Positions 25,420 to 38,288 of a stretch of 64,000 nt of DNA are shown here, piece by piece. The position numbers and the translations under genes are program-made. The number at the start of each line of letters is the position of its first letter. Within the stretch, counting starts at the first letter, position 1. Source of the stretch: Allium sativum. Taxonomy: Eukaryota; Streptophyta; Magnoliopsida; Asparagales; Amaryllidaceae. The notes beneath the pieces are model-generated. The model saw only the letters and a list, made by a program, of their open reading frames with translations, ran no database searches and was not told the origin of the DNA. The stretch covers positions 110,154,625-110,218,624 of the forward strand of contig CM060911.1 of NCBI GenBank assembly GCA_030737875.1. Direction: 5' to 3'.

Positions 25420-26879
25420 AAAACAATATCAACAAACACAACAAAATTAGATGAGCGCTCAACAAAATTAGATGACCGCTTTGAAACTCATCACAATGGT
25501 TGTGATCTATCATCAATCACAAACAATAAAGGTGAATATCAGAAGATACAACAAACTACAAAATTCAACCGAGAGACCTTGGATTACCTTATAAACAAAG
25601 CCAATATAAACAGTATATACGAGAAATTTCATAGTAACAATCGAAAGAAGGATATTGCTACAACCAGAGAGATTGTGTGTAAAAGTCAGAAATCAATGTA
25701 AAATAGATCATGGACAACCTTGATAGGAATTACAAGCAACTACAGTAATAATATTGAGTGGAACAACATATGTTGAAGAAGATAATTTTATGTCTTAACC
25801 AAATTTGAATTATGATGTGGGAAATAAACATAACCTGCTTGATTATCAACTTTTTTAGTCGATTTTCGATAAAAGTAGATGTTGGTGTTGATGTTGCATT
25901 AATTTTCACAATTAAGAAGGAAACTTTTGCAAAAAGGGAAGGACTTTAGTGATAAATAACTTGGTAAAGTCACGATTGATTAGAGTAAAAATGAACGTGT
26001 GATGGTGTATTTCTATTAACTTAATGGCAAAAACAGAAGAGCCATGCTGATGCAGTATTCTAAAATAGAATTCAACAGTGAGGACATACGTATGTTATAA
26101 CATCCTTGATTTATCACAAGTTCCTATGAATACCACAATTACTATTCTATATGAAATTAATGAAAAAACAGAAATTTACCTGGACATGAATCATGCAGTA
26201 CAGTTGTGCATAGATTATAAACTAACATATCAAATAGGGAAGGATGATTATTAAAACAACATGTGTAAACGAGTTTTTTTATGTATCTATGTATAGGGGA
26301 GGCTATTTGGATACAAAAATTTAACATAAACTGAATGACACAAAATAATCTAGACGAATGCATCATCATTCATAAATTAAACTGGAAATTTGAAAGGTGA
26401 AATTAAGAATTATGCTTAGGAAACAACTAGAGATTCAATGCTATTATATGATAAACTAACTTGACATATTTCACCAGGACAAAAGCGATTTAAAGCAAAC
26501 TTCATTCATACCTTCATGATCAAGATTATGAGCGTCTTCAAATATGAAAAACTCTATGATAATCAATAACTCGATGCCTGCATATATAAAATAACAAATT
26601 TTATGAGATATATAACTCAATAACTCTTCTAGTGATCACCAACTATTCATAATTAAATGTATCTTATTGATTTAAATATTGAAATGGAAAAGATGATGTC
26701 AAAATCATTTATATAAATCAACACATATCAAACACAATAATTATTGCATAAAAAATAAAATAGTCAAATATAACTAAACAAAAAATGCCTTGCGTGAAGG
26801 GTACCTATACCTCTTTTAATTAATGCATGTAACAATTTTTATTGACTATCCATAGGGTAACAAATTCAGCAATATTGAG
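25420..26879. other. Spacer between the two CACTA-1 genes
   Basis: AT-rich. A TTTTCGCAG acceptor-like site at about 25418 on the minus strand suggests an untranslated first exon of the TNPA-like transcript lies to the right. In En/Spm, tnpA and tnpD share one promoter and are alternatively spliced, so this may be transcribed intron. No coding signal is visible. Confidence 0.5.
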
Positions 26880-29800
26880 TTATTCGAGTATGCCTTCGCA
26901 GTCCTCTCTAACATAGCTAACATTGTCAACTTCCATATCGGTTACATCGAGAACTTCTGGAATATTGATAGTTTCTTCTACATAATCATTTGTTTCCGAA
27001 TCAAGAAAACCTCTAGGCGGTGCTTTCATTACAACGTACCAACTTGAAGAATCGTTTTCTCTTGAATAAAATACTTGTTTCGCTTGAGATGCAAGGATGT
27101 ATGGATCTTTTGAAAATGATGCTTGGTTTTGATGTAAATTGACAAGAGTAAAACCATCTTCATCATCTTTTACTCCATTTCCAACATGCGCCCAATGACA
27201 CTTAAAAATAGGAATATAAAACACGTGATAATCTAATAAAATTATATCGGTCAATATTCCATAATAAGTGACCACATCAGCTACTTGAGAATTATCTTTT
27301 GCACTTGCTCTACACAAAGTAGTCGCATCGTAAATCACTCCACTATTCTGAGTTTGTCTCGCTACATCTTTTATGTGAAACCGTTGTCCATTGATGATAT
27401 ATCCTTTGTAAGACAAAGCATCATTCTTCGGACCATATGCAATCCACTTCAGCATCTCATCGTGATCATTGGAGTTAATAGGTATATATAAAAAAGTTTG
27501 ATTTACATTGGTTATTTTAGAATAATATTCTTTAAAAAAATGAGTGTATTTAAAAAAAAAATGTTTAACCTTTTTTTCAATCCAATCAGCAAAAAATTTT
27601 GTATGCGTTCGCCAAAGCAAAGCTGAATTTCTCTCCATGCGCTTGTCTGAATTTTGTAATTCCACTAAGTGCAAACTAGTATAAAACAAGGAACTTAAAG
27701 TTATATTTACTAGCAGAAACACAGTAAAATAATTGAAACATAATATAATATATACTTACTCTAAAAATGGTTCAACCACGGCCATATTCATTAATACGGC
27801 TAAATGAGCACTTTCTTTCTCATTTGGGGATAACGTAATTGTCTTAGACGCTGAAATTGGGCGTCCCTCGAGTATTACATTGCTTTCGTAATCTTCATTT
27901 CGAGCATCTGTCTCCACAATGTGCCCTGATTTTTTCAAGAATTCACTAAAAAAATTCATGCATTCCTCCGCAAGATAAGATTCAGCAATACATCCCTCGG
28001 GTCGTGAGTAGTTTCTTACATAATCTTTGAGTGTTTTCATATATCTTTCAAAAGGATACATACAGCGAAATTGAACTGGTCCACATATAAGTGCTTCTTT
28101 ACCAAGATGAATTGACAAATGGACCATTATGTCAAAAAATGAGGGTGGAAAATATTTTTCAAGCTCACATACAATTTCTATAATCTCAATGTTCATTTGT
28201 TGCAATTTTTCTCTGTCAAGGACATGTTGACATAATTTGTTGAAAAATAAACATAAGCGAATTATTGCTTTTCTTGCCTTTTTTGACAATAACCCTCTTA
28301 CTGCTACAGGTAATAAGTGTTGCATTAAAACATGATAATCATGTGATTTCAAGCCACCAATTTTACAATTCTCCAACGATATATGATTTTTCAAATTTGA
28401 GCAGTAACCATCGGGTCCTTTGAAATCATACAGTCTTTTGCAAAATATTTTTTTCTCGGAACTTGACAACGTATAAGGAGCCGGCGGAAGATATGTTTTC
28501 TTCCCACAAGGTTGTGCATAAAGCTCATGTCGAATTCCCCAATCCTCTAAATCCTTTCTGGAGTTCGTTCCATCTTTTGATTTGTTATCATGCAACATTG
28601 ATCCTAAGATGCTTTCACCGATGTTTTTCTCCACATGCATTACATCTAAATTATGTCGTAACGGAAGTTCCTATAAAAATAAATAATGTAACTCATAATT
28701 ATATTATATTATAATTTTAAATTATAAAAAAAAACTACCACCAACCTTCCAATATGGAAAATCAAAGAAAATCGATCTCTTTTTCCACCTTGTTAACTCC
28801 AGTTTAATAGGATCTTTATCTTCATCATATTCATCTTCCGTATCATGGACAATCTTCATCTTCCTCTTCTTCAACTTGATGGATTTTATTTTAATGGCCT
28901 TTTTCTCATTATTCCTTTTCTTCTTCTTTTTCTTTTCTTTCTCTTTTCCAAAATTATTTGGAAAATCTTTTAACAATTCAAAAATATTTCTTCCAGTTAA
29001 AACTCTAGGCGCATTACCATTCTCCACGGTGTTATCAAACCAAGTCTTTTGTTTCCTCCGTGCATCATATACAGATAGATATCTTCTGTGACCCATGTAG
29101 ACATTCTTTCGACTATAATTCAACCAACGATGATGAGTATTAACACCACATAATGGGCAAGCTTTTTCTCCTTTCACACAACATCCAGCTAGATTTCCAT
29201 AGGCTGGAAAATCATTTATTGTCCAAAGCAAGATTGCGTGCAGTTTAAACAACGTTTTACTAAATGCATCATAAGCATCAATTCCATCACTCCACAAGTA
29301 ATGCAAGTCTTCAATCAAAGGTGCCAAATATACATCAATATCGTTTCCGGGTTGTTTCGGGCCGGGAATAAGTAATGTTAACAAAATATTTTCCTTCTTC
29401 ATACACAACATAGGTGAGAGGTTGTATGTCACAAGCATTACTGGCCAACAACTATACTTAGAATTTAACATAGAAAATGGATTAAATCCATCTGTAACAA
29501 GACCAAGTCTAAGATTGCGTGGATCGGCAGAAAAAGGTTTCCATCGTTCATCCACCATCTTCCATGCCATAGAATCCACAGGATGACGCATTTTTCCATC
29601 ATTGCTTTTATTATTGAAATGCCATCTTAAATCTTCTGCCATTTTCTGAGATCTAAACATTCTTCTAAATCTTGGAATTATCGGAAAATATCTCAAGACT
29701 TTAGCTGGAACACCTTGTACAATCTCCTTGGTATCTTGATTTATTTTCCATCTTGAAGAACCACATTTTGGACAAGCATTTAAATCTTTGTATTCTTTTC

Positions 29801-30540
29801 TGAAAAGACAACAGTCATTCTCACAAGCATGTATCTTCTCAAAACCCATGTCAAATGCTTTAATAATTTTTTTTACTTCATATAAGGTCTTAGGAAGTAC
29901 GTTGTCTTTCGGCAAAAACAATTATTGCACATTTAGAAGCTTGTCAAACCCACTATCTGATAGACCGGTCTCACATTTAAGATTATACAAGACAGTGATG
30001 GCTGATAATTTTGTATGATCTGTACAGCCAGGATATAATGGAGTTTCCGCATCTTCCAAATTTTTAAGCAACTCATCCTCTCTTCTTTGAAAATCAACAT
30101 CATCTTCATCATCAGCAACAAAATCATGATCCACAAAATCTTCATCTTCATAGTGAATCATCTTGAATAAATCATACGTGTCGGACGAATTTGTCTTTTC
30201 ATCTACATTTATTTGTTCGCCATGGCTATACCACTTACTGCTCTTGTATTTAGGATCCATTCCTTTTATAACTAAATGCTCAACGATGATGTGGTCATCA
30301 TGACGTCTAAGATTTCGACAATCCCTGCATGGGCACAAAATTTTCTCCACATTTCTCAGGTTTGTCTTTGCCACATGTACGAAATTCAAAGCTCCTTGCC
30401 GATACTCTACACTAGTCCTATGACAAAAATTAAAAACATAAAAAAATTAAGTTCTAATATTAACATATATGTGTTAACTCTTAAAATAAATTTTAAGTAT
30501 TATATACTCACCTATTTAAATTCACCCAATCTTTTTCCAT
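26880..30540 (-). pseudogene. TNP2/TNPD-type CACTA transposase, four exons, one nonsense codon
   Basis: Exons read from splice sites and phase: 30540-30512, 30417-28746, 28670-27760, 27675-26880, giving 1135 codons, the usual size for TNP2. The start is MEKDWVNLNR. Domains in order: transposase-associated domain with CPCRDCRN; Transposase_21 (PF02992) with LGLVTDGFNPF, YNLSPMLCMKK, LLIPGPKQPGNDIDVYL, CPLCG and GHRRYL; a lysine-rich insertion near 28900; a DUF4218 region starting at LPLRHNLDVMHVEKNI; and a C-terminal DUF4216-like region ending with MKAPPRGF. It should cut and rejoin CACTA ends in the nucleus. A single in-frame TAA at 29924-29922 (codon 175) lies between the associated domain and Transposase_21. 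The rest is open, so loss of function looks recent. Another reading is an extra intron spanning the stop, but I see no clear splice pair. Confidence 0.9.
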
Positions 30541-30918
30541 CGGCGATATAGGCAGTCAAGCAATTTCTCAAGCTTTGATGTAGAATATGTTTTTCTGTTT
30601 TAATCAAACAAAATACTACATGTTTCATAATTCAAATTTATATTTTCCACTTCAAGATTCAGATTGGGATTTTTAAAACTTTTTTAAATGATAAATCATG
30701 AGCCACTATAAGATTTTATATTTGAAAAAATGACATCAACTTTATTTAGGTTTTCAGTCGGTCGTGCTTGGTAGTGTATGATAAATTTAGGTGGTTAATA
30801 AATTTATGAACCTAAACTAATAAATAAGCCTAAAATGAAAGAAATATTGGTTATGTAAATTGTCAGTTTGGATCCGTAGTGTATCACATGCAAACTAAGA
30901 AACACGGGAGGACTTTAA

Positions 30919-31146
30919 CTCTATATTTCAGCAGCTTATGGTTTTAACTCCCAACTACAAAGAAATCAGCTTCGGAAACATTTGTTAAAGCAGGCTCCCA
31001 TAGACGACACACCTTGAATAATCACGGGTGACTTTAACGATGTTTTATACACTTCTTATAGGGTTAATGCCTCCAAAACAGTTTCTAATATTAGTAATGA
31101 GTTTTTTCAATATATCTCTCAACTTAATGTCACGGCAGGTTGCAAA
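30919..31146 (+). pseudogene. LINE endonuclease fragment
   Basis: A 76-codon plus-strand stretch reads ISAAYGFNSQLQRNQL, then a spacer, then ITGDFNDVL followed by a region ending QYISQLNVTAGC. This is the APE-type endonuclease of plant L1-like LINEs; GDFN is the conserved catalytic-loop motif. The expected Trp before the isoleucines (usually PWI) is a TGA stop at 31015-31017. No reverse transcriptase follows. It lies in the presumed upstream region of the CACTA-1 transposase gene, on the opposite strand. Confidence 0.75.
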
Positions 31147-32448
31147 GATAGGACACATCTTGAATAATAACTTCAAAGTTCTTTTTGAAAAGTAGCTTCT
31201 ACGAATTTGGATACACTTTACCTTTTTAGTTAGAATACATTAATATATGTATGATAAGTTACTAACAAGAAGCAAATGTATAATAAATTACCTAATTGGA
31301 TGTATCTATATACACCAGACATGGATTTGTTACAAAAATGGATGGTTATTTCATTTGCTAGTTTAAAATAACTTATGAAATGCCTTTTTTAAGTTGTAAG
31401 CAAAAAATGGCTTAGGAATTTCTATTTCTAAACTTGCAACTCCTTTACAATGAGTTCCTAAACACTATAACTCAGATAAGTTATAAGTTACAAGTAGATT
31501 TGACTACTGGCAGTGAGATGCCAAACATGATTTTAAAAGCAAAAGGTTAACTTTGGTAATTTTAGTAATAATTTAGCATAAACACGAGACTACTAATTAT
31601 CAACAATTGATTTCGATTGAAGGATGCTTTTTGTTAAATGGGCATACGAAAAATATGTAGGACAATAAATAGGGTAATATGAAACTAATCAATGGGAGTG
31701 CTAGCCATTTTAGCGCCACTACATTAAGTTCAAACTGTACCATCCTTTGATTAAATCCGGTGTCCTAACATGTATGATCCATCATATAATTACTGCTTTA
31801 ATATCGTGGAAGATCATTTATTCAAGCTACAAGTGTTAAAATCAGTTAAATAGGGTGAGAAAGTAGTACACAGCAACTACACGCCTTATGTAGTATATAA
31901 CATACTACACGGCAAGTAAGTCCAAATCCAGCAAAGCGAGATTCGAACCTATGACATGCCACACCATGTCAGGTTTAAATGGAGTTACATCAATTATTAC
32001 AGCCAACACAAATATTGCCCAAAAAGCATTAACTATTCAGCATATGTGGAAACTAAGCAGCGCAGCAAAGGTTAAGCACAAAATCACAACTGTCATTGAA
32101 CTTAACATATTATAGGAACTAATTCTATCAAAATTTGAAGGGGCAAAATTGTAAAACTGAACTAGTTAGAATTGTTTTTACATTATTTATTCATCGCATA
32201 TGAAAGGAAAGAAACCCAAGAATATTTCAAAGTAAACAGACAAACTGATGATAAGTTCTAAAATGTTAAACGGCCGCCAAACAAAATTTTCAGCATTCCA
32301 AGAAATGGAAAGTTACACCAAAGAACTCTTCAAAATTTTGCAAGTGAACCTTACTTCACTTTGGATATGCACACGGTTCTATGGGTATATGAATTAATAC
32401 TTCAACTGAGTTTAGGCTGAACCTGCCGTGATCAAATTTATCCTACAC
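31147..32448. other. Gene-free upstream region of CACTA-1
   Basis: Lies between the transposase start and the right-hand repeat array. AT-rich, without recognisable coding content. Presumably 5' untranslated and intron sequence of the transposase transcript, which should start near the right terminus. Confidence 0.5.
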
Positions 32449-32738
32449 ACTTTGCACTTTGCAAAGGCACAGCACAATGCCTTTGCAATTTGCAAAGGCA
32501 CATTTTGCCCAGTTCCTTTGCAATTTGCAAGGCACACAACACAGTGCCTTTGCAATTTGCAAAGGCACACAACACAGTGCCTTTGCAATTAGCAAAAGGC
32601 ACAACACAGTGCCTTTGAATTTACAAAGGCACATTTGCTCAGTGCCTTTGCAATTTGCAAAGGCATATTTTGCACAGCGCCTTTGCAATTTACAAAGGCA
32701 CACCACTGCCTTTGCAATTGCAAGGCAGTGCACGGGTT
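32449..32738. repeat. Array of about nine 33-bp palindromic units
   Basis: Each unit contains an inverted pair of GCCTTTGCAA half-sites separated by T or nothing, so each forms a near-perfect palindrome of about 23 bp. Units are joined by short linkers such as CACAACACAGT or CATTTTGCCCAGT. Unit starts fall near 32451, 32479, 32514, 32547, 32579, 32611, 32641, 32676 and 32708. Because the units are palindromic, open frames appear on both strands (32443-32748 minus, 32459-32776 plus); neither looks like a gene. It lies about 1.1 kb from the transposase-proximal end of CACTA-1. Confidence 0.9.
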
Positions 32739-33479
32739 CCATTTCCATTTCATTAGCATGTGTTGCTTTTTTTTAAAACAAAAACTGACATAAAATTAAA
32801 TTAGCAACCAAATTAAATTACCAAAGTTGCAAAAGTTATAAACTAAAACAATAGTCTGTCTTCACATTTCAAACATATGTAGTTAAAATATCTACTCCTA
32901 TGTTACTTAATATTGGCAGAATAACTTTTTAGATAGTTAAACTTTCATTTCGCCTAGGAAAAATCAAGTTTGTTTTTATATGTCTTAATAAATTATCACT
33001 GATCTTCATAAATGCCAATAAATGCATAGATTAGACGACTTGACTCATAAACTAATGCATACAACAAATTTTATTAACTGAATGTTCAGTTTCTGTTGAA
33101 AGAACGACATATTTCGCAAGAAATTGGAGATGGCCTTCTTTTAATTGTTTATATATTTTCATATCTATTTTCCCCTGACAAGAAACAAACAGTAATATGT
33201 TTCATACTTCAAGCCTTAAACCAAATTCATAAATAATGCATGAACTATGGTCCATCTGTTAAGAATGACCAGCGATTAAAAACCTACATATAATCACACC
33301 TTCTCCATTGAAAACCACTTGAAAATTCGATTTACAAAGAACTTATCCCAGTTTCTCAACTTATCCATCCAAAACCTATATAATTAGTAGTTTAATCTCA
33401 AGGAAAAACCAATCAAACATATATATAGATAAAGCCCTAAAATATTTTGATATCTTCAAATTCAACGATTGCACTAGAA

Positions 33480-33818
33480 TTAGAGTTCTTAGTTTATACC
33501 TGAACCTGAAATCAATCCGTGCTAGTAGAAATCAATCCACCTAAGAAAATCAATCGGCGCTTCAAAACCACGCTTCAGGAGATTGGATTGAAGGAGAAGT
33601 TGGGATTTGTCGCTGGATTGAAGGAGAAGTTGGGATTTGTCGTTGGATCAAAAGAAACGATATGACAGTAAAGAGGAAAGTAAATCAGCCTTTGGGGGGA
33701 AAACGAAATAAATGGGGGGAAACATGAACGCAACCGTACCAGTGAAAATAAAAAATTGGCTGCAGTCAGACGTGAACGCAACCATCATTAGCAACCATAT
33801 CCAGATTTTCTTGTAGTG
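33480..33818. repeat. Right terminus of CACTA-1
   Basis: Ends CTTGTAGTG. It holds a direct duplication near 33588-33650 (GGATTGAAGGAGAAGTTGGG twice) and the subterminal words GTGAACGCAACC and ATTAGCAACC. A similar purine-rich leader precedes the right ends of CACTA-2 and CACTA-3, matching the transposase promoter end of En/Spm elements. Confidence 0.75.
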
Positions 33819-35352
33819 TATGTTGAATTAGAATTGTAAACATAAAATTATCATTTTTATTTATTATGTTGAGTTAGAATTATCAACACATAAAAGTATA
33901 ACTTTTATTTGTTATGGTGAAACATAGAAAATTGTATGCAAATAAATATTCATTTTATTTGTCATATTAAAATAGAAAATTGTATACAAACAAATATTCA
34001 TTTTTATTTGCCATGTTAAAATAGGAAAATGTATGCAAATAAATTATTCTTTTATTTGTTATTAGAATACATAGAAAAACATATTTTGTAAATAGATATG
34101 TCATTTATGTTAGAAAAACATATTTTGTAAATAAATATGTCATTTCTATTAGAAAACATATTTTGTAAATAAATATGTCATTTCTGTTAGAAAACATATT
34201 TTGTAAATAAATATGTCATTTATATTAGAAAACATATTTTGTAAATAAATGTGTCGTTTAGTTAGAAAACATATTTTGTAAATAAATATGTCATTTAGAT
34301 AGAATATGTTTTTGTTTAATAAAAATATCATCTAGTTAGAATATGTTTGTGTCAAATAGTAAATGTCATGTTAAAATAAAAATGTTATTTAGTTAGAAAA
34401 TGTCATGTGAAATAAAAATGTCATTTAGTTAGAAAATGTCATGTTAAATAAAAAAAGTCATTTAGTTAGAAAATGTCATATGAAATTGAAATGTCATCTT
34501 GTTAGAAAATGTTATGTTAAGATGAAGATGTCATTTAGTTAAAATATATGTTTCATTAGACAAAATATCACCTTTATCATGTTAGACAAGAAATAAAATA
34601 ATTACTTGTTAAAATATATGTTTTGTTGAAATTAAATTATAAATATTTATTTATAATTTAAACAGGGAAAATCTGTTAAATAGAAAATAATTCAAACCGA
34701 ATTATAATTGGTTAAATTTATTAACCAATGATGTATTTAAATAAACTGTTGTTGTTTGGAAACCCCACACGGGTATTGGGATGATATTTGACATACACTA
34801 GTCCTTATATTTGGTTATATGTCAATTGATGGATTGACAGTCTGTGATGAGCGTTATCTATCTATTTTAATGCTCACACAGTTGTAAATTTCACCCTGGA
34901 TGTGAATGGATTGTTTAATGATTATTTATCATTATTGTTATATACGTGCGATGTATAAAATCCATATAACAGAAATTATATGGTAATTGATTGAGTCGCA
35001 TTCTGATTCAGAATATTTTAAAATAAAGAGTATTTTAAAATAAATTTAGTGAAGAATAAAATTATGATTTTTATGTCCACTTTTTAATGGACACAAAAAT
35101 ATAAAAATGTGAATACGGGTTAAGTATAGAAATGCCATTTTTAACCCGAACGGGTTTATCGATCGATTTTATTCATTTTATAACGAATATCGAAAAGTAG
35201 TGATTTCAAAATTTAATATTTTGGAAATATTATTATTTTAATATGACAAAGAGATAGAATATTCAATTTTGATTTAAAATTGAAAATGGAGTTGAAATCG
35301 TTTTAAAATGAATTTATAAATATTTATTAAATATGTTTTAATTGGAAATCGA

Positions 35353-35391
<39 letters not shown>

Positions 35392-38288
35392 GGCCTGAAT
35401 AGAACGCGCCGCGTAGCGACCGTTCGCGAATTTCAACCATTATCTTCAAATAGATGTAATGGGAGATCCAACCATCAGATTCTCCTAAAACCGGAACCAT
35501 TGGGATCATATCGAAAAGAGCTTTCTAATGAATACAAGAGATTTGAAATCTAATGGTTGGATTTGGGATTATGTCCAAATCAAATTTGAAAAAGGTCGCT
35601 ATGGATGCAGTTCAGTGACCGTTAATGGAAACCAACTGTACGGGCCTTGATAAAATTATTAAAAATATTAATAAATTATGTAAAGTCATAATAAATGGTT
35701 TGGAATGATTTTGGATGAAAAATCGCATATTTGAAAAGATAAAAATATATTTTTATCGAAGTGAACTAGTTATCAACTAGAATAAATCTTTAAATTAAGA
35801 TTTAATGAAGTTTTCCAATTAATTAATATTTAATTGGAATGAAATAAAATAAACTGGATTTTTTAGTTTGTCATGAATGGTGTCTTAAATAACATGTTCT
35901 TAAACCACGTATGAAAAGAATACATCTTTTAATTAAGATTTTTAGGGTTTCAAATTATATTTAGTAATTAGAATAAAATGAAATGTGAATTGGGTTTCTT
36001 GTGAATTGTGTTTTTAAAAACATTCGTTCTTTAACCCAATTAACGGTGAAGATATGATTTGAAATTTATAAATCATTTTATTAAGATTTAGTGGAAATTT
36101 TCCAAAGTACAGTTTTCCAATTTAATAGAAGAAATTGGAATTGAATGGAGTTCGATTTAATAATAATCGAGATGGGCTTCTGAAAAAGAAGACCGTTATT
36201 ATATATGGAATTTAAAAGGCTTTGCTGTTATTCCATTTATATTATTAGTCTGATACGGAAATTTACATCGATTATATATTGATTTGATTTCTGTGAAAAT
36301 TCCATATCTAATGGAAGATGATTTTGGGTTTATCGTGAACTGTGTTTAAATGATATTGGTTTTTTAACCCAGTTAAAGACAAGATTAATCTCTTAAAGTT
36401 GAATAATCTTAAAGTAATGATTTTTGATATTAAAACTAAATTGGAGTTTTAATGAATCTAAAAAAAAAGAATAAATTTAAAAGTATTTATCTTTGATAAA
36501 ATTAATGGGAACCTTTCCTTAATAATGTGAATACTTATTTAAAAGAATATTCTGAATTGAAATGAGGCGTATGATGTGTTTTATAACACTTGATTATTGA
36601 TTATAAAGTACGCGAGTTATTCGGAAAGACCGGGTTTAACCCATTTTGAATAATTACTATGACGATTAAAAGTCGAAGATGAAGACGGTGGTTGAAGACC
36701 GGAGATCTTCACATCGTTTGGATGATTACTAATGTCTTGATTGAGAGGCATCCCAGGACAAGGTAATAAGTGGTGATTGTCTAGACGTACTCGGAGATTG
36801 ACGGATATGTGAGGACCTCTCTCTCCTGTATTGGACATATGGGACGAGGAATAAGGTGTCTCCGTTTTCGTTCAGACCCAGAACGGACTTCTAAATAGAT
36901 GTATGTCTGACATTGGATTTTATTCCGTGCTGATTGATTTCTATTAACTATATACATGCTTGGTGGAAGAGAATTTATTCTTTTGCTTAACACCCTTCTC
37001 TGAGACGCACGAGCTCAGAGGTTATATATTGATAGACATCAGTCACATGGCGTGAATTGTCAATGTGGCATGCCAAATTGCAAATGATTAAGGCTTTTTT
37101 GTTGAAAAGCAGAGCCATGTGGTTGATGATCAAAGCACGACTTTATTTAGCATAACTTTGTGTTTAGCGTTACTTTGCAAGTCTCACACCTCAGTATGAA
37201 CTAGAAACGGGAGAGGATGGCAAGGAGGACATGCGTTTCTTTCTAGATAGAAGTGGTGTCATGGTATGGAGCCCAGACATTTTTACTTATGTGGATGATG
37301 TAATGAGGCACCTCGGATATTGAGCCACTAGTGGCTTAGATTTACGCCCCATAGGGTGGGGAAACGTATTGTTCAGGAATAACTAATCCACTAAAGTATT
37401 TGTGGACCAGCCTTGCTGCTCCTAGGTGCAGTTGCGGCTGTATCCTGAGGCTCGAGCTAGAGAGTCTCGAATTCGGTGAGGTCGATCCCTTGCCTTGGTT
37501 GATGATGGAAACGCAACTTCCAATATGACACCATACGGTTTTGATTGTATAACTAGTTTGGCGACATAGTATATGGTAGCTATGCCATCTATGATTGATA
37601 CATTATGATTGAAATGTTTTTGAAACATATATGCACTAATAATAATATCAAATCCGTTTATCGTATCAAGCATTTTTTGCCAATATAAGGTAAAATCCTA
37701 TCCTCCGGTTTACGTTGCATTGTGTGATGGGACTTGAGTCTTATAATGGTTTCATTTTTCTAAAAAGCATTGCGTTGTTTAACGATTTACTTTATTTATG
37801 CACTGGCAATCCAATGGAGTAAACCCATTCCGCGTTAGTGGCATGGTCCTGCGATTAGCCTTATTATTAAATAGGTTAAGTAAGATTTCTCACACCAGTC
37901 CTATGATTGACCCGTAGTTTGTTTCACTTGCTAACTCGGGTGCCCTTATTTTCCACACGGGCAGTCGAGTAGCTTATTTTGAAGATATTTTGAGCAGGAT
38001 TCTAGATCGAAGCTTAAAGCTGTGTCCAGAGCATTGATAGTCTTCCGTTGTGTTAGTTTAATCGTTTCCGCTGCATTGTATTACATTTATTGTAAATTAT
38101 CTTCCGCTGTATTATATTCGATGTACTCTGATATTCTGTACTCTGATGTAACATTATTATGATGTTTATAAAAGTCTTCTGTTATTTGTTCTGATGTGTT
38201 GTATGCCCAAAGTTAGCATATGCGGAATTCGAATGGCCTTGGTCAATTTAGCGATCGATTAGGTCCGGGCGAAATACGTGTCATTGCA
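33819..38288 (+). mobile_element. LTR copy Q, segment 3 (3' part and LTR end)
   Basis: Colinear with the LARD LTRs in reverse from about 35250 onward: GAATATTCAATTTTGATT, then AATGGCCTGAATAGAACGCG at 35390, and the terminal 'GATCGATTAGGTCCG' block at 38255. It ends ...TCATTGCA at 38288, matching the family terminus GCCGTTACA. No primer site follows, so no internal region is attached on this side. An (AT)n run lies at 35353-35390. It is non-coding; open frames at 36617-36993 and 37422-37673 have no recognisable domain. Confidence 0.75.
33830..34600 (+). repeat. Minisatellite inside LTR copy Q
   Basis: Begins with the 37-bp TTGAATTAGAATTGTC units, passes into about six 38-bp units containing GAAAACATATTTTGTAAATA (34070-34310), then units of GTCATTTAGTTAGAAAAT. 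Together with 6200-6447 and 16988-17142 it forms one array split by two insertions. The units differ from those in copy P and in the LARD. Confidence 0.85.

Larger units (their letters stand above)
17143..33818 (-). mobile_element. CACTA-1, En/Spm transposon carrying both genes
   Basis: The left end reads AACTACACCAGAAAATG, one base off the canonical CACTACACCAGAAAA. The right end reads CTTGTAGTG on the plus strand, so CACTACAAGAAAA inward. Flanking sequence on both sides is the Q minisatellite, and the pre-insertion site can be read as TTTGTTATGTTGAATTAG. The 3-bp TSD is imperfect (TTA or TAA left, TAT right), consistent with a one-base change at the left border. Gene order on the minus strand from the right end is TNP2-type transposase, then TNPA-like gene, as in En/Spm. 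Length is about 16.7 kb, helped by long introns and flanks. Confidence 0.9.

Noticed and set aside
24966..25701. Plus-strand frames of 162 and 129 codons, Ser- and Phe-rich
   Set aside because: They lie opposite exon 1 of the TNPA-like gene and mirror its repeated Glu codons.
32443..32776. Overlapping 101- and 105-codon frames on both strands with Cys, Ala, Lys and Leu repeats
   Set aside because: They are artefacts of the palindromic 33-bp array.
32449..34600. CRISPR-like regular spacing of repeats
   Set aside because: There are no unique spacers, the units are directly adjoining or palindromic, and the context is a plant transposon.
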